NCBI GenBank assembly: GCA_963920635.1
Contig: OY987302.1
Coordinates: 28,867,278-28,931,277, forward strand
Direction: 5' to 3'
DNA from: Pseudeuparius sepicola
Lineage: Eukaryota; Arthropoda; Insecta; Coleoptera; Anthribidae
DNA: 64,000 nt
In this document: one piece after another, positions 10,413 to 21,139 of the stretch
Numbering within the stretch: the stretch's first letter is position 1
How the letters are laid out: each line of letters starts with the position of its first letter
Translations under genes and position numbers: made by a program
The notes under the pieces: model-generated
Seen by the model: the letters and a program-made list of their open reading frames with translations, nothing else
What the model was told of the DNA's origin: nothing
Database searches by the model: none

Positions 10413-12801
10413 CTGGCAACAACGCACATGGCTGGTAGGTATGGCGTGGTGTCAGTGCGTTATCGACCGGCTTATCTGTTGTAAGACCATAAACTTTGCG
10501 GTTTCAGCTTCAGCATATTTAAATATTAAATACCACATAAGATTTAGGCCTATAGTATTTTAATTACCATTTATGTTTAAATCTGCCCATTCTAATTATC
10601 CCTAATCTAACCAGAGAACAGGTAAATCTAGGTATTAGTACATATTATAGGTAACTTTATTACTGTTTTTTTTTTTTTTGACATATTGGTAGAGAAGGTG
10701 AGTTTTTTTGATTACCAATATGGGGATCTCGGAAACTAACAGAGTTAGAAGGAACGTTAAATGGGAAAAGATTTTACATTTTCTGGGCCCAACTCAATGC
10801 AAGTTTCGAAGTAATTCTGTGGCACACTTGACTCGCCAGATGCCTAATTCCTAATTTTATCAACTTTGGCACCCTGAAGAATAGAAATTCCTGTATAGTT
10901 TTTGTCCTAATCTAGTATATGATGGTCTTGAGGTATCCTGATTTACGTTGTAGTGTCAGGATTTTAATAAAAAATTGATTGATTCTTCCTCCTCCCTCCT
11001 CCGTAACTACACTTTACATACTCACCAGCATGCCCGAAAGCGTAAGTCAATTTTCGAGGTGCCCTGTTATTTTAGTTGCTGGCTGTGAAAGTAGTTGCTA
11101 GGTACAAAATGTATTGTCTAGTAACCCTTACGCAGCAAGAACCTTAAAACCAATAATAACATATATGTAGCAATGCGAAACTTGCGGCATTTTTAATAGG
11201 TTTCACAATGATCATTTTCCAAACTGGTTTCGATCAGAAAGACACGAATTATGCAAAAAAAATTAATAATATCAATGTCAATGTTTTGTGACAAAATGAT
11301 TAGTGAAATAATTTCTAAACTATTACTGGCAAAATAATTTTTAAATAATTATTAGTAAAATAATTTTGCCTAAATGATTGACCAAAAAAGGAAAAATGTG
11401 TTTTTTTGCTAGACAAATTACTTGCTTTAGTAAAATAGTTATTTATGTACCGAGACACTGAAGTTCAACTTTTTATGATTCATGTGAAATTTAGTTGCCG
11501 AGGCCTCTGGCCGAGGCCAGAAGTACATATTATATTTTTTTTTAAATCGGGAAAAAAGTTTTATTAGGCGAAAGAATAATCATAAGGGATCCACCCGTCC
11601 ATGAACCGATTACGCGCGGCGTTGCTCGACTTTGATGATTGCTCTACCTAGGCCAAGTATGACGAGACACTGACAGAAAATTCAAACCGCTGCCTGTTGT
11701 GCAGCCTCCATGTAAAATAGATTAATATTCAAACCTACTAAAATATTTATACTGAAAGATTGTGCTGCTATAGGTAACAATTTCGCAATGTGTATGAAAA
11801 GCTAAATGGGATTTATTGGCCTGGTTTTGAATATTTGGTCCCTTTTGACGGGCAATGGCTCCGCGTCTGACGGTTGATGTATGCATCTCGCCAAGGCCTA
11901 CGTAATGAAAAAATCGTACAATAATGGGCTACTCCAGTGCCGATTTCTGAGCGATTTGACACGATTTTGAGACACTTTACTGCCGATTTCAAGAAAAATA
12001 ATTTTAGAAACTTTTCCAGTGGCGCAGACATATGCAAACGTGGGATAAATTTTGAGATTTAATTTACCTAAATCCATTTGATATTGTTAGTTTAATCTTT
12101 AGTGTTAACTAAATGTAAAAATGACCCGTCATTCTCACCCTTTAATATTTTTACATTTAGTCGATACTAAATGTATGAATAATACCTTTAAGATTTTTAC
12201 ATTTAATTAACACTAAATACAAAAATATTAAAGGTGTGAGAACATTTTTAAATTATTTAGGTAAATTAAAATATATGAAATTAATTCCATGCTTGCTAAA
12301 ATTATTTTTTAGAAGAAGCGAGTAATTTGCATAAAAACACATCTTGCCGTTTTTGGTCAAATTTTTAGGCAACATTATTTTACTAATCATTTACTGGCAA
12401 AAATTGATGGAAAAAATTACGGAGGAATGGAGACAGATACAAAAAATGACAAGAGGCACTTTTTTCCAATGTTGAATTCCCTGTTTAAAAATGACTTTTC
12501 GACTTATTCTGCTCAGGGCTATACTAAATTTGTTATCCAATTAGTGGTACAGTTTACGCATGGTTGAATATCTTTAACAGTAGAAAAATTAAAAAATAAA
12601 AACCTTTTCTTTTCGAAACCTTTACTATAATGCGTGTCCTAAACAAACCTAAATAGTAATTAAAAGGCTAGGCCCAAACCTTATGCGGTATTTAATATTT
12701 AAATACGCTGAAACTCAAACCACAAAGTTTAAGGTCTTATAGCAGGTACGCCGGTGAAAGATGCACCACCTCTGCACCATCCCCTCGTGCGTTGCTGCCA
12801 G
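10413..12801. mobile_element. long-inverted-repeat element, about 2.4 kb
   Basis: About 190 bp at 10413-10600 (starting CTGGCAACAACGCAC; including TTTAAATATTAAATACC) recur inverted at 12615-12801 (ending GTGCGTTGCTGCCAG). Identity is roughly 75-80%. No coding frame or clear target duplication was found. Inside, 12060-12270 is a second AT-rich inverted repeat (TTTTTACATTTA blocks) and 11426-11470 resembles the repeat at the right end of the window. Confidence 0.55.
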
Positions 12802-13010
12802 GTAGTATAAAACATCTTATAACATTCATATGTATCAGTTGTTTGTTGCTTTTGGAGCAAAAAATGATGTTTTTGATGAGTGATTGTACAACTTTTGTGT
12901 TTGTTAATGAATTGACTGCCTCCAGTGTACGTAAAAAAACACGAAACACTTTATTGAATTCTCATAGAATATATTTTACTATTACACAAAATAATAATTT
13001 TAGCCTATAT

Positions 13011-13045
13011 GCCTGATGATGTAATAAAATTATTACAAAACCGGT
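13011..13045 (+). ncRNA. hammerhead-ribozyme-like motif, core mutated
   Basis: CTGATGA at 13013-13019 is followed by a perfect 7-bp stem (GTAATAA/TTATTAC), then AAAACCGGT where the consensus is GAAAC. The conserved G of GAAA is therefore A and activity is doubtful. The context (AATAAA just downstream) resembles Penelope-like element ends, which are known to carry hammerheads. Confidence 0.4.
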
Positions 13046-13184
13046 AACAAATAAAAATTGGGATTGTGTGAACAGACTTCAATTTTACAGTGTTTCCATT
13101 TAACCCTGTAAATAATATTTAAATATGGACTCACACGGGCTCTTACACAACCAATTACACAACTACTCAACACAACTATATTCT

Positions 13185-13250
13185 CCACCATAATATACTT
13201 TATTGACCACCATAATATACTTTATTGTCCACCATAATATACTTTATTGT
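13185..13250. repeat. 22-bp tandem repeat, three copies
   Basis: Three near-identical units of CCACCATAATATACTTTATT plus GA or GT lie head to tail. Confidence 0.85.
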
Positions 13251-13723
13251 CAATGTTATTTACCACTTCTTTGTATATCTAGTGGTTGCCAAACTACAAA
13301 CTAGGGCAGAACCTTCGCTCCTTTTTCTTATGTTCGACGTCGACGATGAAATTTGATAAAAATAATTTGACAGTTTACGTAGGTAATGCAACTCTTCGCA
13401 TATTTCATTTTTGAAATAGATGAGGAGCTATTTAATTTTTAATTGGGTTTTTCGCCACCAAACTGATTGAAAGACAACTTTTTCAAGTTGCCTCGAAAAT
13501 TCATAAATTCTTAACACTAAATGAACGAAACTTTAAACGTGTAACTCAAAAAATAACTTCAACAAATTTGTTTTCTGAGCTTTCTGAGAATAAATCTTCC
13601 TCCTTTCTCAAAGATCATGCCACGTCAAAGTAAAGTGACAGATTAATAAATTTCAGGTTAAAATGGCATGACAACAGAAACAATAGCCTAGCCACCTGCC
13701 TGATATTTTTCCCTGTGTTCTAT

Positions 13724-15680
13724 CTAATTATCTAGACTAACTTCTCTTTGAATAAGTAGCAATAATATTTTACTGAATTCCACTGAACATTCAGCAACAC
13801 AGTTGTCCGTATTTCCTAGAATAAATGCAGATTCTTTAATTTTTCGTCTATCTCATACTTCTTCTTTGAGAATTGGTTTGGACCTATCCCACAATATCCT
13901 ATGATTGTTATTAAAAGAATGTTCACATATTTTTGACTTAGAAATTTGATTTTGCCTGATATAATTTTTATGTTCTTTTAAATGAACAAGCCCACAAGCT
14001 TACAAGTCTCCCCAACATAGAACTTTCCACATTCACAAGGAATTTTATAAATGCAATTTTTTTAACTTTGTACCTCATTAAATGGTTTCGTTTTAACTAG
14101 CATCGATCTTAGTGTATTTTTGGTTTTAAATACTGTTCTGAGATTAAAGGCCTATGCGTTTTAGCTTATCTGATAGTCCAGGAATATAAGGAATAATTAA
14201 ATTTACTGGTCGGTCCACCAGATTTATTTCTCTAATTCTATTAGCATTGTTATTTTGTTGGCAATCCTGAAAAACTTGCTCAACAATTTCAATAGGATAA
14301 CTATTCTTCTCAAGAACATATTTTATATGTATAATTTCCTCCTCAAATTTTGTGTTATTACAACTAATCGTTCTAGCCCTGTCATACAAACTTTTAATTA
14401 CTCCTTTTTTAACACTAATATGATTATTGGAGTTGAAATGGAGATATCTATTAGTATGTGTTGGTTTTCTATAGACACTAGTTTCTATACTATCTGATTT
14501 CAGTATAGAAACATCTAAGAAAGGTAATTGATTATTATTTTCAATTTCTAAGGTAAACTTAATAGAAGGTTCTTGTGAGTTTATAAAATTTAATAATGAA
14601 TTTAAATCATATACTCCATGTTCCCATATAACAAATACGTCATCTACATATCTCCACCAAACATTAGGTTGGTGAACATATCTAGTCAATTCATTTTGTT
14701 CAAAATCTTCCATGAATAAATTGCTTATGAATGTTGATAAAGGAGACCCCATAGCCATTCCAAATTCCTGCTGGTAAAATTCATTTCCTAGTTGAAAATA
14801 AGTGGTTTTAACACATAGTGTCGTTAGTTCTAATATTGCATCTATATTCAAATTCGTCCTACTAAAGTCTGATCATTTTCTAACTTTCTGCGTAAAATAT
14901 TCGATGATTTGTCAACAGGGACATTTGTAAAAAGACTAACCACATCAAAGCTAGCTAATATATAATTATCCGGAAATTGATGTTCCCTAATTTTTTCTAC
15001 TGTTTCTGATAAATGAATTTGAATTTCCCACTAACGGATTAACAATTTAATAAAAGTAAAAGTAAATATTTTGCTAACGAATGACATGGCGAATTTATTC
15101 AACTTACAATGGGGTGAAGAGGAATGTTAGTTTTGTGTATTTTTGGTAATCCGTATAAGTGTGGAGGTTTTGAATGATGCGGAGTTAAGAGTGTCCTTTG
15201 TCTCTGTGTTATTTGTTCAAGGTATTTATACAGTGTTTTGTATATTTTAGTTATTATTGAAGTTGAAGGGTCTTTGTTTATCCTCTTGTAAGTTCCTTCA
15301 TTTAATAAATCATTTAATTTTTTATCATACACAGTTTTTTCTAAAATAACAGTTGCATTTCCCTTATCTGCTGGTAATATTTTAATTATCCTATCTGATT
15401 TAAGTGATCTAATTGCTACTTTTTCTTCCTTTGAAATATTTGGCTTTGGTTTAAAATAGTTTTCTAAGATTATTTTTGACCTGACTCTAAATTCTTGACC
15501 TGATTCCTCGGGTAATGCTTGAGCTGTTTCCTCTACCGATGCTACTATGTCAAGCTTAGAAATTTTGTTGTCAACAACAGAAAATTTTTACCCTTTTGCC
15601 AAAACTAACTTTTCTGAAATGGTAAGTTCTCTGTTAGATAAATTAATTACTGTTCTGTTGACAAAATCAAGACTATCAAG
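13724..15680 (-). pseudogene. Penelope-like retroelement: RT and GIY-YIG remnants
   Basis: Reading right to left: an N-terminal block (NRELTISEKLVLAKG, about 15650-15600), LPADKGNATVIL (about 15390), YGLPKIHK (about 15130), RT motif A FDVVSLFTNVP (about 14950), then the 14144-14851 frame with MAMGSPLS, WWRYVDDVFVIW (catalytic YVDD), FLDV and VYRKPTHTNRYLHF. A GIY-YIG-type endonuclease follows (CIYKIPC...FYVGET near 14050; CEHSF, HRILWD near 13890), with a stop at 13724-13726. The order RT then GIY-YIG defines Penelope-like elements. At least four frame breaks (near 15600, 15100, 14850, 14140) and several stops make it dead. It abuts BEL/Pao pol sequence at about 15670. Confidence 0.8.
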
Positions 15681-16931
15681 AGGTGTCGATCCTCATCAAA
15701 TACAAAATTTGCCATTATGGTGGCATGGTCCTTCGTTTTTAATGGATGAATCAGATTTATGGCCTACTATATAATGCTGGACTTAAATATGTAGAAATAC
15801 TTGAAACAAGAAATAAAATTTCGTTAATATCAGTAACTGATTATACAAATATTATAGAAAGATATTCTTCATTTAAAAAATTAACACATTTTTTGGCATA
15901 TTTACTTCGTTTCTTTTTTAACTGTAAAACAAACAACGTGTCCGATCGAAAATTGGGAATTTTATCATTAGAAGAAATTGATAATGGTATTAAAACTGCA
16001 GTTAAAATTGTTCGAGGTCAAGAATTTCTAGTTGAAATTAAGTTGTTACGTTCAAGACGAACAGTGCACAAATCTAGTAAATTATATAATTTACATCCTT
16101 TCTTAGATCAGTCAGATATAATTTGCGTAGGAGGTAGATTAGAAAATTCAACATTAACTTTTGAGTCAAAATATCCTATGATTATTCCATCAAAACATCA
16201 TTTTACCACTATTATTATATGACACGAACATTATCGTAATTTGCATGCAGGTTCTCAAATAGTTTTAAGTAGCATACGTTATAGTTTTTGGCCTTTAAAC
16301 GGTAAAAAGGCTATCAAACGTGTGTTACGTAATTGCGTAATATGTTTCAGAAGCAATCCTCATCATCATCACCAGGTGATGTCTGATTTACCATCAGCTA
16401 GGGTGACACCTTCTCGTCCGTTTTTAGTGTCGGGAATAGATTTCGCTGGTCCATTTTTCATTAAAGAACGCAAATTGAGGAACAGGAAATTGTTAAGGGC
16501 TTATATGTGCATATTCATTTGTTTCTCCACCAAGGCAATTCATATTGAGGCAGTGAGAGACTTAACAACCGAACCATTTCTAAATGCACTCACACGTCCT
16601 AAGGCTGTTTATACCGAGAATGCCACCAACTTTGTGGGTGCAGAAAAACAACTGCAGTCCGAATTTTTAGAAATCTTGAAAAGTACGTAGTCATATTAAA
16701 TGGTATTTCAATCCACTACGTAGTCCTCATTTCGGTGGTTTGTGTGAAGGTGCTGTACGTTCGGTTAAATATTACACAAAACGCATTTTGCGAAATAATC
16801 ATTTAACATTCGAGGAGTTTTACACTTGTCTATCACAAATTATAGGCATCCTCAACTCTCGACCAATGTATCCACTCACAGAAGATCATGAAGATTTAGA
16901 CCGTCAGAGAGTGACAGATTTTCCTTACTGA
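15668..16931 (+). pseudogene. BEL/Pao pol fragment: RNase H end and integrase
   Basis: Begins in the RNase H-integrase linker (SRGVDPHQIQNL, LWWHGPSFL) next to the Penelope relic. The integrase zinc-binding region follows (HEHYRNLHAG..., NCVICF), preceded by an in-frame TGA at 16220-16222. The core has GIDFAGPF and AIHIEAV. About ten residues are missing before VYTENATNFVGA, where Glu stands at the usual catalytic Asp. A stop and frameshift near 16690 precede SPHFGGLCEGAVRSVKYY (third catalytic Glu) and LNSRPMYPL. The similarity ends at about 16931, where inverted-repeat sequence begins. The missing C-terminal domain type appears at 25946-26161. Confidence 0.8.
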
Positions 16932-16934
16932 TTT

Positions 16935-17165
16935 TCTCATTTATGCCTTGGAGAGGGTTGAAAGGTAAATCGATGCTGAGTCGGAAAATAGTAATTTTAA
17001 GTTTGGCCCCCGGTTAAAACATATGGAAAATTCGATTTTTCAAAACAGAAAAAAAAGGTACTAATTCTCACTTATGCCATATTCACCATATGATTTCTAT
17101 ACTATTCCGACCTCGAAAACCCAAAGGCATAAGTGTAGCGTGTGGAAAAAGGGTTGCATTAAGGC
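16935..17165. repeat. foldback-type repeat, inverted copy of 25795-25930
   Basis: TTTTTCAAAACAGAAAAAAA, then ACTAATTCTCACTTATGCC and CCAAAGGCATAAGTGTAGCG at 17035-17150, recur in reverse complement at 25795-25925. Both copies sit exactly where the BEL/Pao coding sequence breaks off, so they look like the two edges of a roughly 9-kb insertion or rearrangement. Confidence 0.6.
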
Positions 17166-18514
17166 GCTACGATACCCCCCATTTTCAAGGGTTTCGTAGT
17201 TAACATCTCCTACTTGCATTTCTTAATATTTTCTCTTGATTTTTTTTGTGGCTTAGATAAAACTATGAAGAATCGTCGTCGTGTATCACGAACTGTGCAG
17301 GACTAATGCGACACTGTGAAAAAAAATTATAAACATACCCGAAATTCGGCTATATTCGGTTAAGAATTTCGAGTATTTTCGCCGCTCAAAAATAATTCGA
17401 CAGACACAACGACGATTGAGGCATTCAATAACATTATTTTAAGACTACTTTCAAGTCGATACGTTTGTTCGTTTGGCTATGATTTGAAAACTACGAACCC
17501 ATTGCCCGGCAATAAAATGATCCGTGAATTGGCCATCCGAGCAGGAATTAGACGTACGGAGATCGGCGGGCTGGCGGGCGTTCGCTGGAACTCGTGGTTC
17601 CCCTACTTCCCCCTACTTCGGTCTACCTCACCGGGCTCGGGAACCACGGCAGGGGAACTTTCAATCGATATCAGATGTTTCATTTTATTAGTCTCCCGTA
17701 TTTGTGTTTCGCTTGTTTTGAATGTTAGCAAATTATTCCGAGGACCCGAAGGTGAAGAAAATATTTTCTACTTTCTTCTAAATAATTATTATTCACAAAG
17801 TACTTTTTGCTTTTGTGTAAAATGGTTTGTTTGCGCTTGATGTTTACTTTAAAAATGTGATAGGTAAAAGTAGGTAATATTTTTGTCAAATAAATGGGTC
17901 ATGTGAAGCATTTTTTGAAAACGAATAGGATATCGTATGTAATACGATTATTTTGTCAAATCGCTGCATAATAAAATCTAATTTATATACTTTCCAGAGA
18001 GAACGATAATAATCTATTTATGACTCCCGTTCATTTTTTGAAACTTCTTCGTTAGAAGATTATTCTAAAGTCATTGGAGTTGAAAATCGGGCAAAATAAA
18101 AATAGTACATTTTATTGTTCCAGTCAGTTGAATTTATGACATTTTAATACATTTTCTAGGAGGTTCGATAATTCAGATTTGTCAGAAGGTTCTGAAACTG
18201 AACGGAAGTCAGAGTAAGAATACCTAATGTTTGATAATGATATGCAACAGTCACAGTGAAACCAATAGCAGTAATTTGTGCGCTTGTGTGCTTTTATTCT
18301 CGTAATAGGGTTCCCAAAATTTGAGACAGGGCTGGTAGGGTATTACCACATATTTTGCACACTTATTATTAGGATTTAGGTATAAGTAGTGTAGTGCAGG
18401 TGCATAGGGTTTGAGAAACAAACTTTCTGGGAAAAATAGGGCTTTGAATGGAACATTTACAAGGGATTAGAAATTAATAGCTCCTATTATCTCACAACTA
18501 TTACTTTATTTAAA
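17166..18514. other. non-coding; GC-rich patch at 17540-17665
   Basis: No supported gene. The GC-rich patch holds a short inverted repeat (CGTGGTTCCC...GGGAACCACG). ORFs here have no recognisable domain. Confidence 0.35.
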
Positions 18515-18562
18515 AACGGAGACCGGTTTCGTAACTCTATAAATTTATCTACATCCTCAGGG
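18515..18562 (-). ncRNA. hammerhead-ribozyme-like motif (Penelope-type end)
   Basis: On the minus strand CTGAGGA (consensus CUGANGA) at 18560-18554 is followed by a stem-loop region closed by GTAG/TTAC, then GAAACCGGTC. The core is intact. Stem III would be only a few base pairs (CCGG), as in Penelope-like and retrozyme hammerheads thought to work as dimers. An AATAAA-like AAATAAAG follows. Activity is not shown. Confidence 0.5.
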
Positions 18563-20022
18563 CAGGTAGTAGGTAGGTATATGTATAAATAAATAAAGAA
18601 CCTTTACTTACCTACCATTTGAAATATATACATTTAGCCACAAGTCAAAGTTGAAACAATCAAAAACATTTACATCATTATCATCTTTTTCAAGTATCTC
18701 TTCCAAATTTCCTGCAAGCTCTTGACTGATGTAATTTTATAGATTAACGAAACCGCTTACTGTTTTTAAATAAACAAATAATAAGTTGTGATATAATAAT
18801 AGGGCTTATTCACTATTCCCTCTAAAATGAACTCTTATACAGGGTAGAAAGTTTTCAATTAGATTTATTTATTATTACACAAATGTAAATATGGAATACT
18901 AGGTAGGTATATAAAACATTTTATAGAAGTACACTTTATACACTTTTCTAGTATTATGCAGAACAATTATCCAATCAAACATTGATAGATGTTCAGCTGG
19001 CCCTAATGTGGTTCAAGAAGAATTGGGTAATCGAATCGTAAATTTAGATTTTATAATTGAGCAATTACAGTTTTTTATACACGAAACGAACCCTTCATAA
19101 TATGCACCTTAATTGTGAAATAATAGTAAAATTGCCTCGACGCCAAGAAGCTATGCAGTATGTTGCCAACGAAAAGTTAATGCCCCGAATGACTCCCAAA
19201 AAATATCATTTTTGCTATAAAGCAAACAGGCCACCGCCGTTTTTTAAATATATATTCGCGCTTCTTGATCGGCACCGGCGAGACTCATGGCACTCGTGTG
19301 ACCCGTCGGCGGCGGCCGGTGGCGGCCCTCCCCTGACTTATTTCATATTATTATCTACACAGAAAAAAAGACTGTTGTGATTTTAGTGAGTTCGTGTATA
19401 TAGTCACTTTTCCATTACTTATATACCTACAAACCAATCCACGTGGTCCCATATAATCTATACTTTTGACGTAATTGCAGATGAACCAATACGATTCAAA
19501 TAGTTTAAATTTCCGTTAAGCAAGACGTATTGTCACTTCGATACTAAAATTAGCATACTACAATGAAAACATAGCCTCGGTTTTAAAATGTCTCATGTTT
19601 TATTTAAAAAATTAAATTTATTTTATTTAAATAATAATAATAATTCTCAAATTCTCACCCTCAGACTACTCCAAAGTATATAAGAGTACCCCAGGAGCAA
19701 CTGACAATACATTATAATTCATTGGATGAACAAAACAATTCTTCCAATAAGAAGTTATAATCATGATTTAATAAAATCTCATTTTTTCTTAAGTGCAACT
19801 TTTATATTCATCAATATAATCAGTAAATCATGTTTTTTAAATTTTTATGATATTCAAGAAATTATTAGAATTATGAGAATGCATGTCAAATACATAGTTA
19901 TATTGAATCAAGTACTTTTTACTCGACTGAACAAAATCTCCTATTACAAACACGTTAGTAAAAAGAGCCATGACCTTGACTGAGCAATTTACCAAAACGA
20001 ATGATCGGAAATATCTCAGTTA
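18563..20022. other. non-coding intronic stretch with dispersed repeats
   Basis: 19621-19705 (AATAATAATAATAATTCTCA, CACCCTCAGACTACTCC, GAGTACCCCAGGAGCAACT) is a direct relative of 33088-33160. A GC-rich patch at 19260-19335 has no domain. Otherwise nothing supported. Confidence 0.4.
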
Positions 20023-20134
20023 AGGTTTTGAATCAGCCCTACACTCTATATCGCTCGTAGTCATAATGAATGGCAATAGAAGAGCTATTAACAAACTGGG
20101 GGTTAATCCGCTAAAATTAAATGTTATTAATTGT
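20023..20134. repeat. dispersed repeat, direct copy at 24611-24718
   Basis: The segment beginning TTTTGAATCAGCCCTACACT and containing CTCGTAGTCATAATGAATGG is nearly identical at 24611-24718, with only one difference noticed in about 105 bp. The two direct copies bracket the LINE block at 20.5-23.6 kb, so a duplication or recombination is possible. Confidence 0.75.
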
Positions 20135-20559
20135 GTGAGCAATCCACGAATACGGTCAAATAATTCGGGTTTATTTCATTATTTGTTGATTATATGTACA
20201 GCAACAGCATAATCTTCAATTCGCGCACACTGCAAACTTGATGGCTCTCTGTCTTCTATATTCCACAGCAGCCTGATGTTTTTTATATACATTAAGTACA
20301 GGGTGGCCCATCCAAGCGGAAAAGTGCATTACGAGAGACAGGTTAATATAAAATCTTCATTCAAAAAATTATATTGTAAAAAATTAAGACGAATTCGATG
20401 GTGTACTCGGATTTTATATACGAGGGTCGGTAAGAAAGTTATCGCGAAAAAAACATTTTTTACTTTTGTTACAGTAACTTTATATATAATATGCTTGCTC
20501 TTGAATGATGATCTTCTTTCTCAATATTTTGCTGCTCTTGATTCCTTGCCTTTTTATTG

Positions 20560-20910
20560 TGGAGCTTCTTAAATTTGTGAAAGGTAATCTACATGAATTC
20601 ATCAACTTAAATCAATATCACGATTACAACACCAGACATGGTTCAGACTTACAATACACAGCTCACAGGCTAACACTCTTCGAATCCAACCCTTACTACA
20701 GTGGTGCAATTCTTTATAATAAATTACCGAATTATATAAAGAATAAAGAGTTTAAAACATATGTTAAACTGATAAAATCGGTGCTCCTAGAAAACGCCTT
20801 TTATACCATAGATGAATATATGCATTTTGATTTTACAAATTTTGTACATGATTAATCTACTACTGCACTGACTTGTCATATATCCCTGTCTGTGATAACT
20901 GTGATCAATA
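20560..20910 (+). pseudogene. 3' end of a non-LTR retrotransposon (Jockey/CR1-like)
   Basis: The frame to 20855 reads HDYNTRHGSDL, HRLTLFESNPYYSG, LYNKLPNYIKN and LLENAFYTIDEY. This matches the extreme C-terminus of insect LINE ORF2 proteins (YNTR... LYNxLP... FY). A short tail with AATAAA at 20903-20908 runs into a TTA/ATT microsatellite, as in LINE 3' ends. The rest of ORF2 is absent (5' truncated). The clade is not certain. Confidence 0.6.
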
Positions 20911-20940
20911 AACTATTATTATTATTATTATTATTATTAT
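20909..20940. repeat. (TTA)n microsatellite
   Basis: About ten uninterrupted ATT units directly after a LINE 3' tail. Further TTA runs lie at 21065-21090 and 21140-21163. Confidence 0.9.
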
Positions 20941-21139
20941 TCTCTGTTATCCTTATGGCATGTTTTGTATATTATATTGTTTATTATTTATTTTTAACAT
21001 CTTTCTTTATGGCCTTAGTGGTTAAATGTAAGAATAGCCTTGGCTAAACTTCGCCACTTTGCCATTATTATTATAATTATTATATTAATGTATTATACTT
21101 TTAATAGGTGTAATCATTACCTAATGTTACAAATAAAGT

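Noticed and set aside
15547..15774. A 75-codon plus-strand frame as one protein
   Set aside because: Its first half is antisense Penelope sequence and only the second half (from about 15668) is BEL/Pao pol; it is a chance chimera at an insertion boundary.
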